DNA from: Gemmatimonadales bacterium
GTDB taxonomy: Bacteria; Gemmatimonadota; Gemmatimonadetes; Gemmatimonadales; GWC2-71-9
Reading direction: 5' to 3'
NCBI GenBank assembly: GCA_013813675.1
Contig: JACCRH010000048.1
Coordinates: 1 to 7,404, forward strand
DNA length: 7,404 bases
Shown: piece by piece, positions 1-6,671 of the stretch
Numbering within the stretch: position 1 is the first letter of the stretch
Layout: every line of letters starts with the position of its first letter
The notes under the pieces: model-generated
What the model was told of the DNA's origin: nothing
Databases searched by the model: none
The model's input: the letters and a program-made list of their open reading frames with translations, nothing else
Translations under genes and position numbers: made by a program

Positions 1-434
1 GTGCGGGCCAGCTCGCGGTCCGCGATGGTGCGCTGCACCTCCAGGGCGCCGATGTTGGCGTCGGTCTCGCGGGCGCGGGCCGCGGCGGCCGCGCGGCGAG
101 CCGCCAGCGCCTGCCGCTCCAGCAGCAGCGGGATCGTGTCCACCACGCCCACGACGGTGTTCCTGGCGACGCGGTCGCCCTCTTCCAGCGCGAAGGAGAG
201 CAGCCGGCCGCCGACCTCCGCCGCCACGGTCACTTCGGTCGCCTCGAAGTTGCCGTAGGCGTCGGCGCTCTCGTTCCGGCAGGAGACGAGCGCGAGGGCG
301 GCAAAGCACAAGATTGTCATCCTGAGCGGAGCGAAGGAGGCATGCCCACGCTTCGGCTCCTTCGCTGCGCTCAGGATGACCACAGGCGGTGTCGCGACAC
401 CCTGCATCATCGAACGGCGGTCTGCGCGGCTCAT
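1..434 (-). CDS. HlyD/YbhG-like periplasmic adaptor (membrane fusion) lipoprotein, N-terminal part
   Basis: This is the first 144 codons of an efflux or secretion adaptor that runs off the left edge. Such proteins bridge an inner-membrane pump (ABC or RND) and a TolC-type channel. After a hydrophobic stretch with a lipobox-like LVSC (Cys52 from this start), the segment GNFEATEVTVAAEVGGRL followed by LEEGDRV is the usual first barrel-sandwich/biotinyl-lipoyl half. An Ala/Arg-rich helix then begins the coiled-coil hairpin. The start at 434 is chosen because it overlaps the tolC stop as ATGA and has a GAGGGA ribosome site six bases upstream. An in-frame ATG at 320 would give a short lipoprotein signal (Cys14) but has no ribosome site. 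From the 434 start, about 22 codons of leader come from a dispersed palindromic repeat, giving the odd peptide VILSAAKEPKRGHASFAPLR. The family is confident. The exact start and the YbhG-like subtype are inferred. Confidence 0.85.
   Translation of the reverse strand, partial: MSRADRRSMMQGVATPPVVILSAAKEPKRGHASFAPLRMTILCFAALALVSCRNESADAYGNFEATEVTVAAEVGGRLLSFALEEGDRVARNTVVGVVDTIPLLLERQALAARRAAAAARARETDANIGALEVQRTIADRELAR
316..380 (-). repeat. Dispersed palindromic (REP-like) repeat, copy 1
   Basis: This is an imperfect inverted repeat with 24-base arms, 316-339 and 357-380. The arms differ at one paired position and surround a 17-base loop. Arm cores are GTCATCCTGAGC and GCGAAGGAG. A second copy lies at 2457-2523 in the opposite orientation. 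Read on the minus strand, the copy is open in the adaptor frame and encodes most of its predicted leader. Repeats of this general sequence are, from memory, common in intergenic DNA of several environmental phyla. The mechanism that spreads them is not visible here. Confidence 0.85.
388..401. repeat. Perfect 14-base palindrome at the tolC-adaptor junction
   Basis: GGTGTCGCGACACC is a perfect palindrome. CAG at 383-385 and CTG at 402-404 could extend it across a two-base bulge. It falls in codons 12-16 of the adaptor if translation starts at 434, just upstream of repeat copy 1. It could form an RNA hairpin or be a protein-binding site. In GC-rich coding DNA it could also be chance. Confidence 0.4.
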
Positions 435-1750
435 GGCGTGTCCCTCGCGGTACGGGGCGTGATCCCCAAGGTGGTGAGGTACCGCGACCGCGCCTGGGCC
501 AGCTCGACCCGATGACGCTCCAGGGTGAGCCGCGCCTCCAGCACGTCGGTGCGCGTCTCGACATAGTCCGGGGTGGTGATGGCGCCCTCGTCGTACTGGG
601 CGCGGGCCTGCCGCTCGACCTCGCCGCGGAGCGCCACGATCCGCTCGTCGTCCGCCAGCGCCGCCTTGAGCCGGGCGATGTCCTCCAGGTCGGTGACCAC
701 CGCCCGCGCCAACTGGCGGCCGAGCGCCTTCTCCTCGGTGGCGACCACATCCTGCTGCAGCCGGTACGCCGCGGCCTTTCGGCCGGCGGACCGCCAGGTC
801 CACGGGTGCCACTCGACCTTCACCCCCGCCTGCCAGAACGCATCCGACGAGCTGCGGAACTGGTCCAGCCCGGGGAGCCCGACACCGGCCTGGCCGAAGG
901 CGACCACCCTGGGCCGGTTCTCCGCGGACGTATAGGCCACCTCGCGATCGAGCCGGGCGCGGGACTGGCGGAGCTGGTCGAACTCGGGGCGCCGGCGCAG
1001 CGCCGAGACGGCAGCGAGGTCGGCCGGCTGGGTGCCCTCGGGCTCGCCGGCCGGCAGGACCAGCACGGCGGTGGTGTCGATCGGACGGCCCACCAGGTCG
1101 GCCAGGATCGCGAGCGCCGCGCGGCGCGAGCCCCGCGCCTCGTCCCGCTGGAGAACCGCCCGCATCCGCTCGGCGTCGATTTCCGCGGCGTCGCGGCCCA
1201 GCGCGGTGCCCGCCTCGACCCGGGCGCGCACCGCGGCAAGGCGGGCATCGAGATCGGCGACCAGCGCGTCGTACTCCGCCGAGCGCTTCTGGAAGAGGAA
1301 GGCGGAGAAGAACGCGGCGTTCACCTCGGACCGAAGCTGGTAAAGCGCCACGTCCAGCGCCGCCTGGGATTCCGCATGGCGCGCCTCCTCCAGCTCCCGC
1401 CGCCGCGTCACGTCGCCGCCGTCGTACAGCCGCTGCTCCACGTCGAGCGTGGTCTGCCACCGGTCTTGGGGAAACTCGGGCACCATCACGCCGGGGACGC
1501 CAAAGGTCGGCCGGGTGACGTCGCTCTGGTGGGTCCCCTGCCCGTTGATCTCCAGCCGCGGCAGCCGGTCGGTGGCGATCACCGCGAGGCGGAGGTCGGT
1601 GGCGGCGCGCAGCAGGGCGCGCTGCCCGGCCCGGGGGTCGCTGACCAGCGCCGCCTCCTGCAGCCGGTCGACCCCAAGGGTGTCCTGGGCGCGCGCCGGT
1701 GAACCGCTGAGGAGCAGTGCCAGGGCGACGAGTGCGGGTGTGCGGGTCAT
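431..1750 (-). CDS. TolC-family outer-membrane efflux protein
   Basis: This 439-residue protein would form the trimeric outer-membrane/periplasmic channel of a tripartite exporter. A Sec signal peptide (MTRTPALVALALLLSG...ARA, cleavage probably after Ala21) precedes the mature start QDTLGVDRLQEAAL. Two long helical repeats rich in Ala, Arg and Glu follow (roughly residues 105-220 and 320-435), separated by a short predicted beta section around VEWHPWTW. The protein ends in the family-typical YLTTLGI before a short polar tail. It is somewhat shorter than E. coli TolC but within the family range. Its ATG overlaps the regulator's stop (ATGA at 1750-1747), and its own stop overlaps the adaptor start (434-431). 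Translation therefore looks coupled along the operon. Substrate cannot be read from the sequence. Confidence 0.93.
   Translation of the reverse strand: MTRTPALVALALLLSGSPARAQDTLGVDRLQEAALVSDPRAGQRALLRAATDLRLAVIATDRLPRLEINGQGTHQSDVTRPTFGVPGVMVPEFPQDRWQTTLDVEQRLYDGGDVTRRRELEEARHAESQAALDVALYQLRSEVNAAFFSAFLFQKRSAEYDALVADLDARLAAVRARVEAGTALGRDAAEIDAERMRAVLQRDEARGSRRAALAILADLVGRPIDTTAVLVLPAGEPEGTQPADLAAVSALRRRPEFDQLRQSRARLDREVAYTSAENRPRVVAFGQAGVGLPGLDQFRSSSDAFWQAGVKVEWHPWTWRSAGRKAAAYRLQQDVVATEEKALGRQLARAVVTDLEDIARLKAALADDERIVALRGEVERQARAQYDEGAITTPDYVETRTDVLEARLTLERHRVELAQARSRYLTTLGITPRTARDTP
441..446 (-). promoter_or_regulatory. Ribosome binding site deciding the adaptor start
   Basis: On the minus strand GAGGGA lies six bases upstream of the ATG at 434-432, inside the last codons of tolC. 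The alternative ATG at 320-318 has no comparable purine-rich site. This is the main reason, with the ATGA overlap, for placing the start upstream of the repeat. Confidence 0.6.
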
Positions 1751-2409
1751 GGCCGAAGCCCTGCCATGAAGAAGTCGGGGAGGAGTCGCCGGCGCTCCTC
1801 GAGGAAAGCGTGCCAGCGGGGGGTGTCGAACCCCAGCAGCTCGCAGAGCGCCGGCCGGATGGCAAACGGGAAGATCAGGAGGCCCATCAGGTTGGCCACG
1901 AACTGCTCGGGGCTGATCCGGCGGAACTTCCCGGCCCTGGCGCCCTCGCGGAGCTGGCGGCGGATCACATCGAGCGGCACCCGGCCACCCTGCCGGGCCA
2001 TGAGGCGGGTGATCCGCTCAGGCTCGGCGTGGAGCTCGGAGACCATGTAGCCCGCGAAGTAGGGGCGGGCGGACTGGAAATCGATCTGCTCCCGCACGAT
2101 CGCGGGGACCTTCTCCTCGATGCTCCGGTCCGGGTCCGCCAGGATGCCGAAGATCCGGGGCATGAGGGTGCCGAGGGCCCGCGCGAAGATCGCGTCGGCC
2201 AGCGCGGCCTTGGTGCCGAAGTAGTAGTGCACCAAGGCTTTGTTGACCCCGGCCTGGGCGGCGATCTCCTGGGTGCGGCTGCTGGCGGTGCCCTTCCGGG
2301 TGAAGACGATGTGGGCGGCATCGAGGATCCGGTCCCGGGTCTCCTGGTCGGCCGGGGGCGTGACCCGAGGTGGTTTTGACCGCCTGGTTGAACTGGATGG
2401 TTTAACCAT
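1747..2409 (-). CDS. TetR/AcrR-family transcriptional regulator
   Basis: This 220-residue DNA-binding repressor-type protein is probably the local regulator of the exporter genes behind it. After a basic, disordered 22-residue N-terminus comes the TetR domain: RDRILDAAHIVFTRKG, then the helix-turn-helix TQEIAAQAGVNKALVHYYF and GTKAAL (about residues 24-72). The rest is the helical ligand-binding and dimerisation part, with no recognisable effector signature. Order and coupling (tetR-tolC-adaptor) resemble E. coli cecR (ybiH), which precedes ybhG and the YbhFSR ABC exporter. That comparison is from family knowledge and is inferred here. The ATG at 2409 is the only plausible start. It sits just four bases from the predicted -10 box, so the mRNA may have almost no leader. 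A palindrome spans the start codon, consistent with autorepression. Confidence 0.93.
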   Translation of the reverse strand: MVKPSSSTRRSKPPRVTPPADQETRDRILDAAHIVFTRKGTASSRTQEIAAQAGVNKALVHYYFGTKAALADAIFARALGTLMPRIFGILADPDRSIEEKVPAIVREQIDFQSARPYFAGYMVSELHAEPERITRLMARQGGRVPLDVIRRQLREGARAGKFRRISPEQFVANLMGLLIFPFAIRPALCELLGFDTPRWHAFLEERRRLLPDFFMAGLRP

Positions 2410-2416
2410 GCGGTTA
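2397..2416. promoter_or_regulatory. Candidate TetR-type operator over the tetR start
   Basis: ATGGTTTAACCAT (2397-2409) is an odd-length palindrome centred on 2403. TAACC (2403-2407) and GGTTA (2412-2416) form a second, overlapping inverted pair. Together they cover the -10 box and start codon of the regulator. This is where a self-repressing TetR protein would be expected to bind. GGTT also recurs at 2372, 2386, 2399 and 2412, about 13 bases apart. Binding is inferred, not shown. Confidence 0.5.
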
Positions 2417-2443
2417 ATATCGGCAAGGCTCGTTCCCTGTCAA
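2414..2443 (-). promoter_or_regulatory. Sigma-70-type promoter of the tetR-tolC-adaptor operon
   Basis: On the minus strand a perfect -35 box TTGACA (2443-2438) is followed after 18 bases by TATTAA (2419-2414), four of six matches to the -10 consensus. Standard spacing would put the transcription start near 2407-2409, on the regulator's ATG. The message would then be leaderless or nearly so. Confidence 0.6.
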
Positions 2444-2456
2444 GAACTCTCTCTTT

Positions 2457-2523
2457 GTCATCCTAGAGCGCAGCGAAGGAGCCATGCCCCTGGTTATGCC
2501 TCCTTCGCTCCGCTCAGAATGAC
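2457..2523 (+). repeat. Dispersed palindromic (REP-like) repeat, copy 2
   Basis: This is an inverted repeat with arms at 2457-2481 and 2500-2523 around an 18-base loop. The left arm carries one extra base relative to copy 1 (CCTAGAGC for CCTGAGC). The right arm reads CAGAATGAC for CAGGATGAC. It matches the reverse complement of copy 1 along both arms, so the two copies face opposite ways. It lies between the divergent tetR and peptidase genes, upstream of both, and does not overlap the -35 box. Confidence 0.85.
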
Positions 2524-2606
2524 ACGGACCGGCACCCCCGCCATTGCCCGGCGCACGCTCGCGGTCACAGATTATCTGGCCCCCCGACGACTACGGCCAT
2601 GCTGCT

Positions 2607-2611
2607 GGAGG
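2607..2611 (+). promoter_or_regulatory. Ribosome binding site deciding the peptidase start
   Basis: GGAGG lies five bases before the GTG at 2617. The in-frame ATG at 2599 has no purine-rich site upstream, and starting there would add an acidic residue ahead of the signal peptide. The GTG is therefore preferred. Confidence 0.65.
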
Positions 2612-2616
2612 TACCC

Positions 2617-4125
2617 GTGCCGCTTTCCCTTTCGAGCATTCCCCTCGTGTTCCTGGCCGGGCTCCTGGCCATGGCTACCGTGCCCGCGCCGGCGCCCCCG
2701 CAGATCGCCCCGGCCGAGTACGCGGCCAGACGGGCGGCGCTGGCGGCGCCGATCGACTCCGGAGTCATTGTCGCCTTCGGCGGAGTCGAGCCGGTGACCT
2801 TCTGGCCGACCTTCTATCAGCTCCCCGCCTTCTACTATCTGACCGGCTTCGGCGAAGCCGACGCAGCGCTGGTGATGGTGAAGCGAAAGGGGGTGGTGAC
2901 GGCGACGATGTTCGTGCCGACGCGCAACGCGGTGCAGGAGCGCTGGGTCGGCGCGCGGACCCGGGTGGCCGACCTCGCGGCGCGGATCGGGATCCCCGGA
3001 CGGGAGATCGCACAGCTCCGTGGGGCTATCGACTCCCTCGCGGCCGGCGGCCTGCCGTTCTACATCGTTCCCGACGTGCAGACCGGCGACTACGTCACGG
3101 AGGATTCGCTGACCCGCGGGTCTCGTTTCCTGGCTCAGGTTCGCACGGCGAACCCCTGGCTGGTGATGCACTCGCTCGACACCGCGGTAAGCCGGCTGCG
3201 GGCCAAGAAGAGCGCCGCGGAGATCGCCCTGCTCCAGAAGGCGGTACAGATCAGCGTGCGGGGACACCAGGAGGCCATGAAGGCCGCGGCGCCCGGCTGC
3301 GGCGAGAACGAGATCCAGGCGCTGCTCGAAGGGTCCTTCCGCCGGCTCGGCGGCGACCGGCCGGGGTACGGCAGCATCGTCGGCTCGGGGCCAAACGCCA
3401 CCATTCTGCATTACATGGAGGACAACCGGGTGATGCGCGACGGCGAGCTGCTGCTCATCGACGCCGCGGCGTCCTTCGCCCACTACTCGGCCGACGTGAC
3501 GCGGACCTTTCCGGTGAACGGCCGATTCAGCCCGGAGCAGCGCGACGTCTACCAGATCGTCCGCGACGCGCAGGAAGCGTTCGTCCGCCAGATCAGGCCC
3601 GGCGCCGGCTACGGAGTCGCGAACGATTCCGGGAAGGCCGTGGTGACCAAGGGCTTGCTTCGGCTGGGGCTGATCCAGTCAGCCGCGGCGACTATCGATC
3701 CTCCCGCCGGGATGCAGTGTCCGGCTGGCGGCTGCTGGCAGGGCCAGCTGTTCGCGGTGCACGGCTTCGGGGGCCACGGAATAGGGATCGAGGTCCACGA
3801 TCCGGCGCAGTACTACCAGGGAACGCATGAGTTCGGGGTGGGCGATGTCTTCACCGTCGAGCCCGGGCTTTACGTCAGCCCGGAGCTGCTCCGGAGCCTG
3901 CCCGACACGCCGAAGAATCGGGCGATGCTGGCGAAGGTCCGGCCGGCAGTGGAGAAGTACCAAGGCATCGGGGTGCGAATCGAGGACGACTACGCACTGA
4001 CCGATGCCGGCCTGGAATGGCTGTCGGCCGGAGTGCCGCGGGAGATTCCCGAGATCGAAGCGCTGATGCGGCAACCTGCGCCCGAGCTCGCCGGGGGCGG
4101 GAGCTGTGGGCGTCCACGGATCTGA
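2617..4125 (+). CDS. M24-family metallopeptidase, Xaa-Pro aminopeptidase-like, exported
   Basis: This 502-residue dinuclear metal peptidase probably removes N-terminal residues ahead of proline from peptides. From the GTG start it begins with a hydrophobic export signal (SIPLVFLAGLLAMATVPA), so it likely acts in the periplasm or outside the cell. Residues about 30-170 are the aminopeptidase P N-terminal domain (FYYLTGFGEADAALVMV). The pita-bread catalytic domain follows, with all five metal ligands visible: Asp282 (LLLIDAAA), Asp293 (SADVTRTF), His387 (GGHGIG), Glu415 (FTVEPGLY) and Glu456 (VRIEDDY). His265 (TILHYMEDN) and His394 (EVHDP) match the catalytic histidines of E. coli PepP. Odd points are an extra residue in HGFGGHGIG and a loop with two nearby cysteines (MQCPAGGCW) just before it. 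The signal lacks a clear basic n-region. The gene is monocistronic here, divergent from tetR. The ATG at 2599 is the alternative start. Confidence 0.92.
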   Translation: MPLSLSSIPLVFLAGLLAMATVPAPAPPQIAPAEYAARRAALAAPIDSGVIVAFGGVEPVTFWPTFYQLPAFYYLTGFGEADAALVMVKRKGVVTATMFVPTRNAVQERWVGARTRVADLAARIGIPGREIAQLRGAIDSLAAGGLPFYIVPDVQTGDYVTEDSLTRGSRFLAQVRTANPWLVMHSLDTAVSRLRAKKSAAEIALLQKAVQISVRGHQEAMKAAAPGCGENEIQALLEGSFRRLGGDRPGYGSIVGSGPNATILHYMEDNRVMRDGELLLIDAAASFAHYSADVTRTFPVNGRFSPEQRDVYQIVRDAQEAFVRQIRPGAGYGVANDSGKAVVTKGLLRLGLIQSAAATIDPPAGMQCPAGGCWQGQLFAVHGFGGHGIGIEVHDPAQYYQGTHEFGVGDVFTVEPGLYVSPELLRSLPDTPKNRAMLAKVRPAVEKYQGIGVRIEDDYALTDAGLEWLSAGVPREIPEIEALMRQPAPELAGGGSCGRPRI

Positions 4126-4164
4126 GACTCGTCACGCCTTCGTCAGCCGGTCGACCTCAGCTGC

Positions 4165-6660
4165 TCAGCCGGCCACCGGGCCCCGGGCCACGAGCTCCTT
4201 CACCATCCTTGCCAGCGCCTCCGGCGCGAACGGCTTCTGCAGGAAAGGCTGGCCTCCCTCGAGGAGCCCGCGCTCGACCATCTCCAGATCGGGAAACCCG
4301 GAAATGAACAGTACCGGGGTCCCCGGCCGCTCCCGCTGGAGTCGCACCGCCAACTCCCGGCCGTTCACTCGGGGCATTACCACGTCGGCGACGACCAGAT
4401 GGAGCAGGTCGATCCGACTACGCGCCAGCGCGAGGGCCTCCTCCCCGTCGCAGGCCTCGAGCACAGTGTATCCGCTCTCCCGCAGCGTCCGGGCGATCAT
4501 CCGCCGCAGCAGCGGCTCGTCCTCCGCCACCAGCACCGTTCCACTTCCCCGCACGTCGAGCCCCGGGGCCGCTGGCGCGTCGTCCTTCCCCTCGGGCTGC
4601 GCCACCGGCAGGTAGATCTCGAAGGTGGTGCCGACGCCCGGCTCGGATGCCGCGGTGACATGGCCCCCCGACTGTCGGACGATGCCGTGCACACTGGAGA
4701 GCCCCAGCCCGGTGCCCCGGCCTACGGGCTTCGTGGTGAAGAAGGGCTCGAAGATGCGCGCGAGAGTCGCACGGTCCATCCCATGCCCGGTGTCACTCAC
4801 GACGAGCACCGAGTAATGCCCGGGGGCGACTGTATCACCGGAGTAGGCCGCCGCCTGCTCGGCCGATAATTCGACCGCTCGGGAACAAATGGTGAGCGTG
4901 CCGCCGTCGGCCATCGCATCGCGTGCATTGAAGGTCAGGTTGAGCAGCACCTGCGCGAGCTGGCCGGGGTCGACCCTCACCCTGCCCGGGAGCCCCCCGA
5001 GGCGCAGGGCCAGCGTGTTCACTTGACCCAGCGTGCGGCGGAGGATCGGTTCGAGAGTCCTCACCTCCTTGTCGAGGTCGAGCAGCTTCGGCTGGAGCTG
5101 CTGGCGCCGGCTGAAGGCGAGCAACTGCGCGGTGATCGCCGCCGTCCGCTCGGCCGCCTGGCGAATGTGCTCCACGTCCTCCCGCACCGCCTCGGGCAGG
5201 TCCGGCCGGCGGAGCACGAAATCGGCGCTGCCGAGCACCACCGACATCTGGTTGTTGGACTCGTGCGCCACGCCGCCAGCCAAGCGCCCGACGGCCTCCA
5301 TCCGGTCGGCCTGTCGCAGACGATCCTCGCTCTGCTTGCGTGCCGTGATGTCGGTCCAGGTACCGATCCACTCGCCGAGCTCGCCGCCCGGCTTGAAGAT
5401 CGGCACGCCGCGCACGGCGAAGGCGCCATACTCCCCGTCGGCCCGCCGGATGCGGGCTTCGAACTCTCGGAGAGGTTCCCCCGCAGCGACTGCCCGCTGC
5501 CAGGCGGCCAGGAGCGGATCCCGGTCGTCTGGGTGCACCGCCTCGAGCCACCCCAGTCCGCGGTAGGCCTCGAACGGCTGGCCAGTATACCCAGTCCAGG
5601 CGGGCAGCTCTTCCACGATGTTGCCGACCGGATCACAGGTCCAGACCAGTTGCGAGGTCGCCTGCACCAGCGAGCGGTACCGCTCCTCGCTGTGTTGTAG
5701 CGCCTCCTCGGCCCGGCGGCGCTCGATAACTTGGCCGACTTGCGCCCCGACGGTGGCCATGAGCCCCAGCAGGTCCGCGTCGGGCTCCTCGACGCGGTCG
5801 GCCAGGAACTCTATGACCGCTTCGGTCTCGCCCCGGCGTTGAACCGGAAACGCGATGCCGGCGTGGAGCCCGACCAGACCTGCTTCCTCAGCGCGCGGGA
5901 AGTTCTGGTCACCCACTACGTCGCTCACCCAGATCGCCTGGCCGGAGGCCCAAACCCGGCCGGGGAGGCCCTGGCCCGGGGCGAGTGAGAGCTGCCGGGA
6001 TCGCTCGACGAACGCGGTGTGCGACTGAGGGTCGGCACTCCAGATCTCGGTGCATCGCATCACCTCGCCGGATTCGTCCCGCGCCCAGATCGCACCCCAG
6101 GGCCAGCCGAGGGCCCGGCCCACGGCCTCGAGCACGGCGGCGGGGACGCCGGCCTCGAAGGTGGAGCGCCCCAGCACTTGGGCGACGCCGTTCTCGATGG
6201 TGAGGCGGCGCTCGATCCGCTTTCGGAGGGTGATGTCGCGGATGATCCCGGTGAAGATGTGGCGTCCGCCCGCGCGCGACTCGCCGAACGAGATCTCCAA
6301 CGGAACCGGGTGGCCATCGCGGTGCCGCCCCGGGAGCTCGGTCGAGGCCCAGTGGATGTGGCGGACGCCGGTCTCCAGGTAGCGCGCCATTCCAGCGTGA
6401 TGGAGGTGGCGCAGGAAGTCGGGCATGAGACGCGTGAGATCGGCCCCGATCAGCTCGTCCGCCGGATAGCCGAAGATACGGCTGACCCCGGCGTTGGCGA
6501 ACAGAATGGTGCTCTCGGTGTCGATCGCCACGATGCCATCGGACGCCGCCTCCGCCAGCGCCCGAAACTGTCCCTCGCCGGCCTGGAACGCCAACCGGTC
6601 CGGTGGGGGACCAGGGTGCTCCTCGTTTGGCATTGGCGGAGGGTGCTGCGGTCCAGTCAT
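4165..6660 (-). CDS. PAS-GAF-PAS hybrid sensor histidine kinase with C-terminal receiver
   Basis: This 831-residue soluble kinase has no membrane segment, so it should sense a cytoplasmic signal. Domains in order: PAS (about 30-145, ending GIIRDITLRKRIE), GAF (155-315), PAS (322-445, ending WTDITARKQSEDRL), dimerisation/phosphoacceptor (446-520), ATPase (565-685) and receiver (707-825). The ATPase boxes are complete: N box NLTFNARDAM, G1 DTGHGM, F box FEPFFTTKP and G2 GRGTGLGL. The phosphoacceptor is His466 in GGVAHESNNQM, which departs from the common HDFNN form. The receiver has the acidic pair Glu713/Asp714, phosphoacceptor Asp759 (VVADVVMP), Ser787 and Lys809 (LQKPF), so phosphorelay should be possible. 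No DNA-binding output domain or separate response regulator is nearby. The target and ligand are therefore unknown. The ATG at 6660 has AGGAG six bases upstream and follows the UPF0182 gene by nine bases, suggesting co-transcription. Confidence 0.93.
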   Translation of the reverse strand: MTGPQHPPPMPNEEHPGPPPDRLAFQAGEGQFRALAEAASDGIVAIDTESTILFANAGVSRIFGYPADELIGADLTRLMPDFLRHLHHAGMARYLETGVRHIHWASTELPGRHRDGHPVPLEISFGESRAGGRHIFTGIIRDITLRKRIERRLTIENGVAQVLGRSTFEAGVPAAVLEAVGRALGWPWGAIWARDESGEVMRCTEIWSADPQSHTAFVERSRQLSLAPGQGLPGRVWASGQAIWVSDVVGDQNFPRAEEAGLVGLHAGIAFPVQRRGETEAVIEFLADRVEEPDADLLGLMATVGAQVGQVIERRRAEEALQHSEERYRSLVQATSQLVWTCDPVGNIVEELPAWTGYTGQPFEAYRGLGWLEAVHPDDRDPLLAAWQRAVAAGEPLREFEARIRRADGEYGAFAVRGVPIFKPGGELGEWIGTWTDITARKQSEDRLRQADRMEAVGRLAGGVAHESNNQMSVVLGSADFVLRRPDLPEAVREDVEHIRQAAERTAAITAQLLAFSRRQQLQPKLLDLDKEVRTLEPILRRTLGQVNTLALRLGGLPGRVRVDPGQLAQVLLNLTFNARDAMADGGTLTICSRAVELSAEQAAAYSGDTVAPGHYSVLVVSDTGHGMDRATLARIFEPFFTTKPVGRGTGLGLSSVHGIVRQSGGHVTAASEPGVGTTFEIYLPVAQPEGKDDAPAAPGLDVRGSGTVLVAEDEPLLRRMIARTLRESGYTVLEACDGEEALALARSRIDLLHLVVADVVMPRVNGRELAVRLQRERPGTPVLFISGFPDLEMVERGLLEGGQPFLQKPFAPEALARMVKELVARGPVAG

Positions 6661-6666
6661 GACGCG

Positions 6667-6671
6667 CTCCT
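6667..6671 (-). promoter_or_regulatory. Ribosome binding site of the hybrid kinase
   Basis: On the minus strand AGGAG ends six bases before the kinase ATG and overlaps the TAG stop (6672-6670) of the upstream UPF0182 gene. This fixes the start at 6660 and implies that termination of one gene helps initiation of the next. Confidence 0.65.

Noticed and set aside
318..320. ATG at 320-318 as the adaptor start
   Set aside because: Gives a plausible short lipoprotein signal, but has no ribosome site and would leave a gap of over 100 bases after tolC, while 434 has both an ATGA overlap and a ribosome site. Kept as the main alternative, not excluded.
389..1702. Long open frame on the plus strand opposite tolC
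   Set aside because: Arg/Pro/Gly-rich translation with no family signature; the minus strand encodes a clear TolC protein with signal peptide and coupled start. GC-rich DNA gives such antisense frames.
1747..2379. Plus-strand frame opposite tetR
   Set aside because: No recognisable motif; the minus strand has an unmistakable TetR helix-turn-helix.
2544..2578. Possible promoter for the peptidase (TTGCCC with an AT-rich GATTATCT further down)
   Set aside because: Spacing to the best -10-like hexamer is about 20 bases and the matches are poor; not strong enough to annotate.
2544..3830. Plus-strand frame overlapping the peptidase, and a minus-strand frame at 2572-3483
   Set aside because: Both are low-complexity Arg-rich shadows of the M24 gene, whose metal ligands are all in the chosen frame.
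4126..4164. Terminator between the convergent peptidase and kinase genes
   Set aside because: Only short palindromes (GGTCGACC, CAGCTG) and no stem followed by a T-run on either strand.
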